DNA from: Spirochaetaceae bacterium UBA4077
GTDB lineage: Bacteria > Spirochaetota > Spirochaetia > Treponematales > Rectinemataceae
DNA: 27,588 nucleotides
Assembly (NCBI GenBank): GCA_002383375.1
Contig: DFYR01000065.1
Location: 1-27,588 of the forward strand
Reading direction: 5' to 3'
Part shown: positions 13,760-22,411 of the stretch, piece by piece
How the letters are laid out: the number at the start of each line of letters is the position of its first letter
How positions within the stretch are numbered: position 1 is the stretch's first letter
Made by a program: the position numbers and the translations under genes
Notes under the pieces: generated by a model
Database searches by the model: none
The model's input: the letters and a program-made list of their open reading frames with translations, nothing else
What the model was told of the DNA's origin: nothing

Positions 13760-15709
13760 ATGAAACGAACGGTTTTTAGGATGTTGGACGAGGTAGTCAG
13801 GGACTGGCCCGACGATCCCTATGCACTCAGAAAGACCGACTCCGGCTACGTGGCAACCAGTTTTGCCCAGGCGAGGGAGCGGTCCCGAGCCTTTGCCGCC
13901 TGGCTGATCTCCCAGGGCTATAAAAAAGGCCAGACCATGGCCATTCTGGGCGAAGGCAGCCCAGAGTGGATCTGCGGCGAGTTCGGGCTCATGTGCGCCG
14001 GCCTCATTTCGGTCCCGCTTTCCATAAAGCTTCTAGCCGAGGAAATCCCCTTCCGGCTCAACCATTCGGATGCCAAGGGAATTCTGACCACCCACAATCA
14101 GCTGGAAAAGGTCCTTGCCGCCCTTCAGAACGTGGACGACAAGGGCTTGCGCATCATCTACCTGGATGAGGATCTGGACTGGGCCAAGGAGACGATGGAG
14201 AAAAAGGGCATCCCCGTCGACCGACTCAAGGGCTTCTCCCAGGTTGAAAATGAAGGGCGGGCTAACGTAGCCGACCCTGCTTCTGGCGTGGGCGCTGCAC
14301 TGGACGCCATCGCCGAGGCTACGGCGGAGGACGATGTCGTCACCATCTCCTACACCTCGGGCACAACGGGAAATCCCAAAGGCATCATGCTCAGCCACTT
14401 GAACTATTGGGTGAACTGCCACGACGCCATCGACATATTCCAGCTGCCGCCCCACTACAAGACTCTGCTCGTGTTGCCTGTGGACCATTCCTTCACCCAC
14501 ACCGTGGGCATCTACACAGCCCTGGTGCGGGCCATAGCCCTGTACTTCGTCGATTCCCGAGGCGGCGGCATTGCGACCCTGCGCAACATTCCCATCAATC
14601 TCAAGGAGGCCAACCCTACCTTCCTCCTCACTGTTCCCGCCCTGTCGGGGAACTTCATGAAAAAGATTATCGCCACCATGGAAGAAAAGGGCGGCTTGAT
14701 CGAGAAGATCTTTAAAAACGGCATACGGGCGGGCATCCGCTGGAACGGGAACGGCTTTCATCGACCTTCATTCGGCGTAAGGGCCGGGGCATTCTTTCCC
14801 TATTTCTTTGCCAAGATAATTCTTTTTAATACAATCAAGAAGAAGGTATTTGGGGACTCTATCCTGTTCTGCGTAGGCGGAGGAGCGCTCTTAGACCTCA
14901 AACAGCAGGAATTTTTCGCAGCCCTGGGTTGCCCGATCTACCAGGGCTACGGCCTCACCGAAGCAGCCCCGGTCGTCTCGGCCAACGTCCCCCTCAGGCA
15001 CAAGTTCGGATCTTCGGGCTCGCTCTTCCCTTCACTCACTTGTGCGATCATGCTTGCCGATGGCAGCGAAGCTCCCCTGGGCGTGACCGGCGAGATAACC
15101 ATCATGGGCGAAAACGTCATGAAGGGTTATTACAAGAATCCCGAAGCCACCGCCCAGACCATAAAGGACGGAAGGTTGTACTCCGGCGACAGGGGCTATA
15201 TGGACGAAGACGGCTTCCTCTACGTGGTCGGAAGGGAAAAAGCCCTGCTCATCGCCGAGGACGGGGAAAAGTACAGCCCTGAGGAAATCGAGGAGGCGAT
15301 CACGACCTCTACGGATCTGATCGACCAGATCATGGTCTGGTGCGACCACAAAAAGTATTCTTGCGCATTGGTGAGCCTGGATCAGAACAAGGTACAGCGA
15401 TTTATCGCCAAAAACGGCATTACCAGCGCAGAAAGCCTCTGCAGCGCACTCCAGGAAGAGTTTTTAGCCTTCAAGAAGGATCCCAAGGCCAAGAAGGTCC
15501 AGAACGCCTGGATTCCGGGTGCTTTCCAGATACTCTCCACCCCCTTCAGCGAAAATGACGGCACCATCAACTCGACCATGAAGATCGTGCGCTACAAGGT
15601 TTCGGAACTCTATAAGGAAAACCTGGAATATTCCTATTCCAAGGAGGGCTCCCAAACCCTGAATCCGCGAAACCTCGCGACCTTGAGGGAGTTGTTCAAG
15701 CTTTCATGA
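13760..15709 (+). CDS. Long-chain acyl-CoA synthetase (AMP-forming), copy 1
   Basis: The enzyme activates fatty acids through an acyl-adenylate to acyl-CoA at the membrane. The 649-residue protein has the ANL-family motifs in order: the P-loop YTSGTTGNPKG at 198-208, YQGYGLTEAAP near 393, YSGDRGYMDEDGF near 473, GREKALLIAEDGEKYSPEE near 490, and a final STMKIVRYK near 605 that holds the probable catalytic Lys. It is of the FadD15/FAA1 type. The ATG at 13760 has AGAAGGAG seven bases upstream. A diverged copy follows after 39 bases in the same direction, so the two probably share a transcript. Confidence 0.92.
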   Translation: MKRTVFRMLDEVVRDWPDDPYALRKTDSGYVATSFAQARERSRAFAAWLISQGYKKGQTMAILGEGSPEWICGEFGLMCAGLISVPLSIKLLAEEIPFRLNHSDAKGILTTHNQLEKVLAALQNVDDKGLRIIYLDEDLDWAKETMEKKGIPVDRLKGFSQVENEGRANVADPASGVGAALDAIAEATAEDDVVTISYTSGTTGNPKGIMLSHLNYWVNCHDAIDIFQLPPHYKTLLVLPVDHSFTHTVGIYTALVRAIALYFVDSRGGGIATLRNIPINLKEANPTFLLTVPALSGNFMKKIIATMEEKGGLIEKIFKNGIRAGIRWNGNGFHRPSFGVRAGAFFPYFFAKIILFNTIKKKVFGDSILFCVGGGALLDLKQQEFFAALGCPIYQGYGLTEAAPVVSANVPLRHKFGSSGSLFPSLTCAIMLADGSEAPLGVTGEITIMGENVMKGYYKNPEATAQTIKDGRLYSGDRGYMDEDGFLYVVGREKALLIAEDGEKYSPEEIEEAITTSTDLIDQIMVWCDHKKYSCALVSLDQNKVQRFIAKNGITSAESLCSALQEEFLAFKKDPKAKKVQNAWIPGAFQILSTPFSENDGTINSTMKIVRYKVSELYKENLEYSYSKEGSQTLNPRNLATLRELFKLS

Positions 15710-15748
15710 ACCGGCAGCCTCGATGCTCCGCGCAGTGATGAAACGCCC

Positions 15749-17857
15749 ATGAAAGAAAGCCTTGTCGCCCTGATAAACGACGCAGCCTCAGCCTGGCCTG
15801 CCAGCCCTTACCTTCTCGGAAAGACCGACGCGGGCTGGAAGGGCCACAGCTTTAGCCAGACGAGGGACAGGGCCAGGGCCTTCGCCACTTGGCTCCTCGA
15901 CAGAGGTTATTCGCCCGGCCAGAAGGGAGCCATATTAGGCGAGGGAAGCCCCGAATGGGTACAGGGCGAATTCGGCCTTCTGACCGCCGGCATGGTTTCG
16001 GTGCCCCTTTCGGCCAAGCTCACCAGGGACGAGCTTAAATACAGGCTGCTGCATTCCGAATCAGCTATTCTCCTGGTCAGCTCCAACCTGTTCGACAAGG
16101 CCGTGGCGGCGCTGTCTGGGTCGGCAGCGCTCGCTGTGTCGACTGGACTGACCAGGCCGATAGCGCCGAACGCGACAGCTACACCCGCCGCCATTGGCGG
16201 TCTAGACTGTGTCGAAGCGACCGGTAACCCAGGAGACGCAGTATCCGCTAGCATCGCTACAGATGAAGCTCCAGACTTGTGCGGCACCCGAGCGCCTGTC
16301 CTGGTCTGCCTGGATACCAGTCAAAGCCGGAAGCGGCTTTGCAAAAAAATGGGCGATGCAGGCTTGAGGGACGGCAACCTGATATTCTTCAGCCAGGCGG
16401 TGGAAGAGGGAGCAGCAGCCCTGCGGGACGGGGCTGAGAAGGCGAGGCGGCTGGATTCCATCACCCTTGGGATGCAGGCTGACAGCGTGGCTTTTATCTG
16501 CTACACCTCGGGCACTTCGGACAATCCCAAGGCGGTGATGCTGAGCCATCGCAACATACGGACCAACAGCCACGACGCCTTTGTGCAGTTTCACACTCCA
16601 GGGTACAAGACTCTCATCGTTCTGCCCGCCGACCATGCTTTTATCCACACCGTGGCCATTTTCACCGCCCTCTGGTGCGGGGTGGCTTTGTATTTTCTTG
16701 ATTCCCGGGGCGGGACCATGGCGGGGATACGAAATATCGCCGGTAATATCCAGGAGTGCCAGCCGGATTTCATGCTCACGGTGCCGGCCCTGAGCGCCAA
16801 TATTCAAAAACGGATCCTCGCCGGAGTCCGTACCAGGGGACCGCTGATCCACCGGCTTTTCGAGGCGGGGATTGCGGCCGAAACCAGGCGCCTGGGCGAC
16901 GGCTTTAGCCGCCCTTCCCTTGTCGCTCGGCTTGCGACATTGCCGGCCTCGATCGTCGCTCGATGGTTTATTTTCCCTTCGATACGAAAAAAAGCCTTTG
17001 GCAGCCGGATCAAATTCTGCGTTTCCGGGGGCGCCAGGAGCGGAGCCCCGCAGGAGCTCTTTTTTACCGCTCTGGGAATTCCCTTTCTGGCCGGTTACGG
17101 GCTGACCGAGGCATCGCCAATAGTGTCGGCCAACGTTCTGGGCTGCGCAAAGTTCGGCACCGTCGGCAAACCAATGCCCTCGGTGCAAGTAGCTATCCTC
17201 GACGAAGAAGGGAAAAGGCTCCCCACTGGACAGGTTGGCGAGATCGCGGTACATGGCGATTCGGTCATGCTGGGCTACTACAAGAATCCCGAAGACACAG
17301 CCCGGGTTCTCTCCGGGACTTGGTTACGCACCGGCGACCTGGGGCTTCTGGATGAAGAGGGTTTCTTAAGCGTCCGGGGCAGAATCCGCTCCCTTCTCAT
17401 CTCCGACTCAGGAGAAAAATACAGTCCCGAAGAAATCGAAGAGACAATTCTGGGCTCGACCGAGCTCATCGAGCAGGTTATGGTCTGGTGCGATCATAAA
17501 AAATATTCCTGCGCCCTGGTGGCGCTGGACGCGGGAAAACTAAAGAGCTTCGCCGCAGGTAGGGGCTTGAATGAACACCGGGACATTTTACGGGCCTTGA
17601 TACGGGAGTTCTACGCCTTCAGGTCTGATCCCGGAGTGAAAAAACCACAGAACGCCTGGACGCCAGTCACCTTCCAGATTATTCCCCGCGCCTTCAGCGA
17701 AAAGAACGGAACGCTCAACTCCACGCTAAAGATCGTACGCTACAAGGCCGCCCAGGTATACGGCGATCTATTGGAATACTCCTACAGCAACGAAGGTTCC
17801 CGTGCCGACAATCCCCGGAACCTTAAAACTCTCGCGTTTCTCCTTAAAAAGCCCTGA
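15749..17857 (+). CDS. Long-chain acyl-CoA synthetase paralogue (copy 2) with altered P-loop
   Basis: This 702-residue protein is a tandem paralogue of the preceding ligase. It shares the N-terminal region, the GYGLTEASP motif (near 449), RTGDLG (near 526), SGEKYSPEEIEE and the final STLKIVRYK. Two differences stand out. The P-loop reads YTSGTSDNPKAVM instead of YTSGTTGNPKG, so two glycines are lost and the standard AMP-binding signature is broken. An extra Ala/Thr-rich stretch of about 50 residues sits near 125-185. It may have different substrates, low activity or a regulatory role. The ATG has no clear ribosome site. Confidence 0.88.
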   Translation: MKESLVALINDAASAWPASPYLLGKTDAGWKGHSFSQTRDRARAFATWLLDRGYSPGQKGAILGEGSPEWVQGEFGLLTAGMVSVPLSAKLTRDELKYRLLHSESAILLVSSNLFDKAVAALSGSAALAVSTGLTRPIAPNATATPAAIGGLDCVEATGNPGDAVSASIATDEAPDLCGTRAPVLVCLDTSQSRKRLCKKMGDAGLRDGNLIFFSQAVEEGAAALRDGAEKARRLDSITLGMQADSVAFICYTSGTSDNPKAVMLSHRNIRTNSHDAFVQFHTPGYKTLIVLPADHAFIHTVAIFTALWCGVALYFLDSRGGTMAGIRNIAGNIQECQPDFMLTVPALSANIQKRILAGVRTRGPLIHRLFEAGIAAETRRLGDGFSRPSLVARLATLPASIVARWFIFPSIRKKAFGSRIKFCVSGGARSGAPQELFFTALGIPFLAGYGLTEASPIVSANVLGCAKFGTVGKPMPSVQVAILDEEGKRLPTGQVGEIAVHGDSVMLGYYKNPEDTARVLSGTWLRTGDLGLLDEEGFLSVRGRIRSLLISDSGEKYSPEEIEETILGSTELIEQVMVWCDHKKYSCALVALDAGKLKSFAAGRGLNEHRDILRALIREFYAFRSDPGVKKPQNAWTPVTFQIIPRAFSEKNGTLNSTLKIVRYKAAQVYGDLLEYSYSNEGSRADNPRNLKTLAFLLKKP

Positions 17858-17862
17858 GCCCT

Positions 17863-17887
17863 TACAACAGCGGCCGACGCTGTTGTA
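17863..17887. other. 10-bp perfect hairpin directly before the M20 peptidase start
   Basis: TACAACAGCG (17863-17872) and CGCTGTTGTA (17878-17887) form a perfect stem closed by GCCGA. It starts five bases after the acyl-CoA ligase stop and ends five bases before the GTG of the next gene. There is no T-run, so it is a poor intrinsic terminator. Its position suggests control of translation or mRNA decay at the junction. Confidence 0.55.
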
Positions 17888-17892
17888 TCATC

Positions 17893-19692
17893 GTGATTGT
17901 GAAAAAAAAGGACGATTTCCAAGACATTGAATCTATGACCATCCGTCTTTCAAAGGCCGCCAGCATTACCGATTCGGAGGGCGAAAAGAGCTTCCCCGCT
18001 TTTCTCAAGGCGGTATTGCTAGAGATTCCTTACTTTCAGACCAACCCTGACGACATTGTCATACAGAATATCGAAAACGATCCCAAGGGCAGGGCTAACC
18101 TCTTCGCCCTCGTGCGGGGAAGCGGCAAGGACTGTGTGCTCCTCACAGGCCACTACGACGTGGTGCAGACATCGATGTACGGTTCTCTGGAGCCCTGGGC
18201 CTTCGATCCTGAGGCTTTGAGGGCAAAGCTTTTAGAACAGCCGCCGGAATTGGACGGCACGGAGGAGGCGCTCCAGAGTCTGCGGAAGGATCTTGCATCG
18301 GGGGAATTCCTGCCCGGCCGGGGCGTTCTGGACATGAAGAGCGGCTTGGCGGCGGGAATTTCGACCCTGTCCGCGTTTTCCCGCAAGCGGGAGCACGGCG
18401 GGGGGAATGATGGAGTACACCGCACGGACCATTCCGAGGAGCTTTGGCATGAGCACGGCGGGGGGCGCCGTGAAGAGCGCCAGCCGGATCAGATCGGAGA
18501 ACTGGGCGACAATAATGCCGGGAAGCGCCGAGGGAACATACTCTTTATGGCAGTGGCCGACGAAGAGGGCTCATCCCGGGGCATGAAGGCCGCGGCGTCC
18601 CGCCTGCCGGTGCTTCTGAAGGACTGGGGGTTGGAGCCAAGGCTTGTGGTTAATCTGGACGCCGCGGTGGATCAAGGCGAAGGAGAGCAGGGAAGAGCGG
18701 TTTTTACGGGCTCGGTGGGTAAAGCGCTGCCCTTTGTCTATTTCATTGGGCGCTGCACCCATGCAGGAGCACCCTTCGACGGCATAAATCCTGCCCTCAT
18801 GGCTTCGGAGTTCGCCAGGGAAATAGAATGTAATCCCGACGCCCTGGCGGAGCGCCGGGATAAGCCGGGAGAGGCTCCCTCCCCTCCTACGATCCTGTAC
18901 TTCCGCGAAGCGAGGGAGAGCTACGACGTAACGACAGCCCAGGCATTTTTTTGCGCCATCAATGTCCTGAGCCACACCTTAAGCCCCGAAGCTATCATCG
19001 AATCCCTGGGAAAACTAGCCGAAACCGCCATGTACCGTGCAACCGAGCTCCTAGGTAAACGGGCTTCAGCATTTTCCGGGCTCGTTTCCGGACAGTTTTC
19101 CATACCAGATGTGAAACCTTCGGTGCTGGCTTTCAAAGATTTCGTCCGCAAGGCGGAGCTCGCCAAGCCGGGAATTCTAGACAGTGCCCGAAGCCTTGCC
19201 GCTACTCGGCATCCCGACGACAGAGTCCAGCAGAGCCTTGCCGTGCTCCAAACGCTTCTTCCATTCGCCGGGATTGAGGGACCTGCGGCCGTCCTTGGTT
19301 TCGCCCCGCCCTACTACCCCCGGGCTGAATTCGACCAGAATAAAAACGCCGATTTTATGGCAACACTTCGTGAGATTATCGCAGATTTTTCAAAGGAAAT
19401 CGGTAAACGCATTAGGCTTCGGCCATACTTCCCAGGGATCTCGGACATGAGCTTTTTATCCTTTTTTGACAGCCCCGAGCAGCGCTGCTTTGTGCGGAAG
19501 ATGTGCCCTGTCATCGATTCGTTCGGCGCCGACGCGGCATTACTCCCCATCGGCTGCCCAGTTATCAATCTCGGTCCCTGGGGAAGGGAGTACCACCAGC
19601 TGGGCGAACGGGTACATAAAGAATACAGCTTTAAACAAATGCCCATCCTGCTTTCCCGGCTGGTAAGCGCAGTGCTGAATAGGGAGGAATAG
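17893..19692 (+). CDS. M20-family metallopeptidase, RocB-like
   Basis: The 599-residue protein resembles RocB, a cytoplasmic M20-type dizinc hydrolase linked to arginine use. Metal and catalytic residues are visible: H87 and D89 in GHYDVV, the bridging D147 in GVLDMKSG, the E224-E225 pair in VADEEGSSRG, D256 in NLD, and a C-terminal His in YHQLGERVH near 568. No signal peptide is present. A hydrophilic insert of about 50 residues (164-213) contains EHGGG twice and is unlike the rest. The start is GTG 17893 or GTG 17899; neither has a Shine-Dalgarno site and a hairpin precedes them. An S41-like peptidase follows four bases after the stop. Confidence 0.85.
   Translation: MIVKKKDDFQDIESMTIRLSKAASITDSEGEKSFPAFLKAVLLEIPYFQTNPDDIVIQNIENDPKGRANLFALVRGSGKDCVLLTGHYDVVQTSMYGSLEPWAFDPEALRAKLLEQPPELDGTEEALQSLRKDLASGEFLPGRGVLDMKSGLAAGISTLSAFSRKREHGGGNDGVHRTDHSEELWHEHGGGRREERQPDQIGELGDNNAGKRRGNILFMAVADEEGSSRGMKAAASRLPVLLKDWGLEPRLVVNLDAAVDQGEGEQGRAVFTGSVGKALPFVYFIGRCTHAGAPFDGINPALMASEFAREIECNPDALAERRDKPGEAPSPPTILYFREARESYDVTTAQAFFCAINVLSHTLSPEAIIESLGKLAETAMYRATELLGKRASAFSGLVSGQFSIPDVKPSVLAFKDFVRKAELAKPGILDSARSLAATRHPDDRVQQSLAVLQTLLPFAGIEGPAAVLGFAPPYYPRAEFDQNKNADFMATLREIIADFSKEIGKRIRLRPYFPGISDMSFLSFFDSPEQRCFVRKMCPVIDSFGADAALLPIGCPVINLGPWGREYHQLGERVHKEYSFKQMPILLSRLVSAVLNREE
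18391..18465 (+). repeat. 15-bp direct repeat inside the M20 insert
   Basis: GAGCACGGCGGGGGG occurs at 18391-18405 and again at 18451-18465, exactly 60 bases apart and in the same reading frame. Both encode EHGGG within the charged insert. It may mark an internal duplication or imported low-complexity segment. Confidence 0.7.
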
Positions 19693-19696
19693 CCTC

Positions 19697-20932
19697 ATGG
19701 CAGCCAGGGTAAGCGCTGCCGTGTGGCAGACTATAAGCGATCTGGAAGCCTCAGGCGAAGATAATCCGGCACTGTCAGACCTGGCTGTGGCGGGAATCTA
19801 CCGCATTCTCGCACTGACAGAGGATGGCCACACCAGACTCAACGCCTCGCCCCGCCTGGTTTTTCCCTTCGTACTCCGCTTTTTTCCCGTGAGCACAGCG
19901 AACGTTGATCTTGATAGTTTTGTTGGATGGGAAGCCAGGCTCACTGCCACCGACGAGTCTCACGAAGCCTATCTAGGCGCCGTTATAAAGAGAATTGACC
20001 CCTGCAGCCTCAAAGCCGCCGTTGAAAAGATGACTGACTGCCTTTCACTGGAAAGTGTTATGCGAAGCGGAGCAGCCAAAGCCCTCCTTCCCCAGGCGAT
20101 CCGCAACGAAATAATGCAGAGCTTTTGCTTTCCCGCACTCAGCCGCGGTCTGGGCTTTGCCCCAACAACGGGTAATCTCAGCGTCCTTATTGAGGATCCA
20201 GCCGATGCTTCTAAAACGATTAACCTCAGCTTCTCCCCCGAGGACATGAGCGCCAAGGGTTGGAAGACAGTACTGCAAAAACACCCTTCGGAAACCAGGC
20301 ATTTTACACGCTCCAAGCCAGGCCAGAGCTGGTGGTATGCTTCAGTCCCTGGCCATGAAAATATTCTCTACCTGCGCTACGACGACTGCGATATGAAGGC
20401 ATGGCCAACGCTGAACGAGGCCCTTTCACTTTTGCCCAATGCACCTAAATCAGCAAATCGGTCGCCCAACGGCGCCCCTGAGCAGCTAATAGTCGACCTC
20501 CGCTATAATTCTGGCGGCAACTCCAGCCCAGGCACCAGGTTCGCGTCCCGACTGAAGGGGAAAAAGGTCGCTACGGTATCAGGCGGAGTGATCGTGCTTG
20601 TATCCAGCACCACCTATTCATCGGCCCTGCAGAACGCCGCTGATATCCTAAGGGCTTGCGGAGCCTCAGGCTCGTCTCCGGGAAAGGCCGTGCTGGCGGG
20701 AGAGCCCCTGGTAGAGCCGCTGCGGCACTACGGAGAGGTGTACCGCTTCCAGCTGCCCCGCTCGGGGCTTATAGTAGGCAGGTCCAGCAAGCTCTGGAAG
20801 TATGACCGTACGACGGGAATCTATCCTGCACGAGGTGTCCTTGAACCCGAAGCGGACAAGGTTCGCGTCGTGACTTTCGACGAATACAAAACCGGAGAGG
20901 ACCCGGTTTTCGATATGGCTGTGGATTTTTAA
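19697..20932 (+). CDS. S41-like (tail-specific/C-terminal processing) peptidase-related protein
   Basis: The 411-residue product carries S41 signatures: DGHTRLN at 43-49, LIVDLRYNSGGN at 264-275 and TTYSSALQNA near 305-314 with the probable nucleophile S308. GEPLVEPLRHYGE follows near 335. There is no PDZ domain evident and no signal peptide, whereas most S41 proteases are exported. The family's usual N-terminal helical part is also short, so the gene may be N-terminally reduced. ATG 19697 follows GGAGG that overlaps the end of the M20 gene, implying a shared transcript and a joint peptide-degradation role. Confidence 0.75.
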   Translation: MAARVSAAVWQTISDLEASGEDNPALSDLAVAGIYRILALTEDGHTRLNASPRLVFPFVLRFFPVSTANVDLDSFVGWEARLTATDESHEAYLGAVIKRIDPCSLKAAVEKMTDCLSLESVMRSGAAKALLPQAIRNEIMQSFCFPALSRGLGFAPTTGNLSVLIEDPADASKTINLSFSPEDMSAKGWKTVLQKHPSETRHFTRSKPGQSWWYASVPGHENILYLRYDDCDMKAWPTLNEALSLLPNAPKSANRSPNGAPEQLIVDLRYNSGGNSSPGTRFASRLKGKKVATVSGGVIVLVSSTTYSSALQNAADILRACGASGSSPGKAVLAGEPLVEPLRHYGEVYRFQLPRSGLIVGRSSKLWKYDRTTGIYPARGVLEPEADKVRVVTFDEYKTGEDPVFDMAVDF

Positions 20933-20977
20933 GCAGCGGATTCGACAACTTTTCCTTCATCAATCTGAAAGGGAGCT

Positions 20978-21616
20978 ATGAACAAAGAAATTACAGCAGT
21001 GATTTTCGACTGCGGCCAGGTTATCACTCACGCGCAGAACAAGGATATCGCCAGAACGATGGCCGAGCTTCTCGGCATTCCCTGGAAGGAATTCCCCAGG
21101 GCATATACCTCCGTGCGGGGCGAGTACGATCGTGGAACCCTCGATGCCCGGAGCTACTGGGACATGGTGGCAGCACCCTTTGGCAAAAAAGTCGACCAGG
21201 ACCTGGCTGCCCGGCTGGCGGTCCTGGATATGGACAGCTGGTTTTCCATCAATATCGAAGTGGTCGACATCATCATCAGGCTGAAGAAAGAAGGATACCG
21301 CCTCCTGATGCTTTCCAACATGAACTGGGAGGGCAAGGAGCGGATGTTCGGCTCGGCCCGGGTGGCCCAGGGAAGGGACTGGATCGCGGTCTTCGACGAG
21401 ATTCTGCTTTCCTGCGACCTGGGGCTGTTAAAGCCGGAACCGGAAATTTACCGAGTCTGTCTGGAAAAAGCCCGGGCCGAGCCGGAGCGCTGTCTTTTCA
21501 TAGACGACATGCCCGGCAACATTGCCGGAGCCCGGACTGCGGGGATGCAGACTATTCTTTTCAAAGACGGTATGTCCCTCGGTACTATGCTCACCGAGGG
21601 CTATGGATTATTCTGA
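20978..21616 (+). CDS. HAD-superfamily phosphatase (subfamily IA, YihX-like)
   Basis: The 212-residue protein has nucleophile D11 in FDCGQVI, S113 in LMLSNMN, K152 in LLKPEPEIY and the D176-D177 pair in CLFIDDMPGN. Gly in place of the second Asp of motif I is usual for the YihX/haloacid-dehalogenase-like branch, which includes sugar-phosphate phosphatases. A small helical cap is inserted between motifs I and II. The ATG is preceded by AAAGGGAG. It lies 45 bases after the S41-like gene and 48 bases before UMP kinase. The substrate is unknown. Confidence 0.85.
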   Translation: MNKEITAVIFDCGQVITHAQNKDIARTMAELLGIPWKEFPRAYTSVRGEYDRGTLDARSYWDMVAAPFGKKVDQDLAARLAVLDMDSWFSINIEVVDIIIRLKKEGYRLLMLSNMNWEGKERMFGSARVAQGRDWIAVFDEILLSCDLGLLKPEPEIYRVCLEKARAEPERCLFIDDMPGNIAGARTAGMQTILFKDGMSLGTMLTEGYGLF

Positions 21617-21625
21617 ACTGACGAC

Positions 21626-21640
21626 TATGTATTATACATA
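21626..21640. promoter_or_regulatory. AT-rich palindrome upstream of UMP kinase
   Basis: TATGTAT-T-ATACATA is a perfect 7-bp-arm palindrome in a 48-base gap in otherwise GC-rich DNA. It includes -10-like hexamers (TATTAT, TATACA), but no matching -35 is visible. It could be an operator or a weak internal promoter for the kinase and the gene after it. Confidence 0.4.
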
Positions 21641-21664
21641 CAGCACAATGACCGGGAGGATGTC

Positions 21665-22411
21665 ATGACCTATGTTTTATCTTTGGGCGGTTCGATAGTC
21701 GCGCCGCCCGAGGGCCCGGACACCGATTTCATGCTCCGGTTCAGGGCAAGCCTCGAGACCTGGCTCAGGACCGACCCTTCCCGGCGCATCATTCTCGTCA
21801 TCGGAGGCGGCGGCCCCGCCAGGGCATACCAGAATGCCTTGCGGGAGTTCTGGCGCCAGAAGGGCGAGGAGCCTTCGGGCGGCGCGCTCCGGGACGCCGA
21901 CCTGGACTGGCTTGGGATTGCGGCGACCAAGATCAACGCCCAGTTCGTCAAGGCCACCATGGGAGAGCTCTGCTTGGACGAAGTGGTGACCGATCCTTCG
22001 GGTCCCATCGTTTTCACCGGCAGGGTCCTCGTGGCCTCGGGCTGGAAACCGGGCTTTTCCAGCGACTACGACGCCGTACTTCTAGCCGAACGCTTCAACG
22101 CCACAACCCTTCTCAACCTTTCCAACATCGCAAAGGTCTACACCGCTGATCCCAAGCTCGATCCTACCGCCCAGCCCATTGACGAGATATCCTGGGAAGA
22201 GTTCCGCGGCATGGTAGGTTCGGTCTGGAAGCCCGGCGCCAACCTCCCCTTCGATCCCATCGCCTCGGCGAGAGCCCAAGCATCGAAAATCAAGGTAATT
22301 TGCGCCGCAGGTAGAAATATTCCCAATACAATCGCTATCTTAGAAGGAAGGCCCTTCGAGGGCAGTACCATTGGCGACAACAGCACAGAAAGGTCGGCAA
22401 GGAGCCGTTGA
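21665..22411 (+). CDS. pyrH: UMP kinase, archaeal/spirochaete type
   Basis: This amino-acid-kinase fold enzyme makes UDP from UMP. The 248-residue protein has LGGS near residue 7, VIGGGGPARAYQ near 45-56, the DWLGIAATKINAQFV helix and GWKPGFSSDYDAVLLAERF, where the acidic Asp positions phosphates. LSNIAKVYTADPK is the conserved late segment. These are features of the archaeal-type UMP kinase also found in spirochaetes rather than the common bacterial PyrH. ATG 21665 has GGGAGGA four bases upstream. The stop overlaps the next ATG by one base. Confidence 0.88.
   Translation: MTYVLSLGGSIVAPPEGPDTDFMLRFRASLETWLRTDPSRRIILVIGGGGPARAYQNALREFWRQKGEEPSGGALRDADLDWLGIAATKINAQFVKATMGELCLDEVVTDPSGPIVFTGRVLVASGWKPGFSSDYDAVLLAERFNATTLLNLSNIAKVYTADPKLDPTAQPIDEISWEEFRGMVGSVWKPGANLPFDPIASARAQASKIKVICAAGRNIPNTIAILEGRPFEGSTIGDNSTERSARSR

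Noticed and set aside
16202..17254. 350-codon minus-strand ORF inside acyl-CoA ligase copy 2
   Set aside because: Long because of GC-rich codon bias; the plus frame holds all the ligase motifs.
18232..18456. Minus-strand ORF with a hydrophobic, membrane-like start inside the M20 gene
   Set aside because: It lies antisense to a well-supported coding frame and its hydrophobicity follows from the His/Gly/Arg-rich insert on the other strand.
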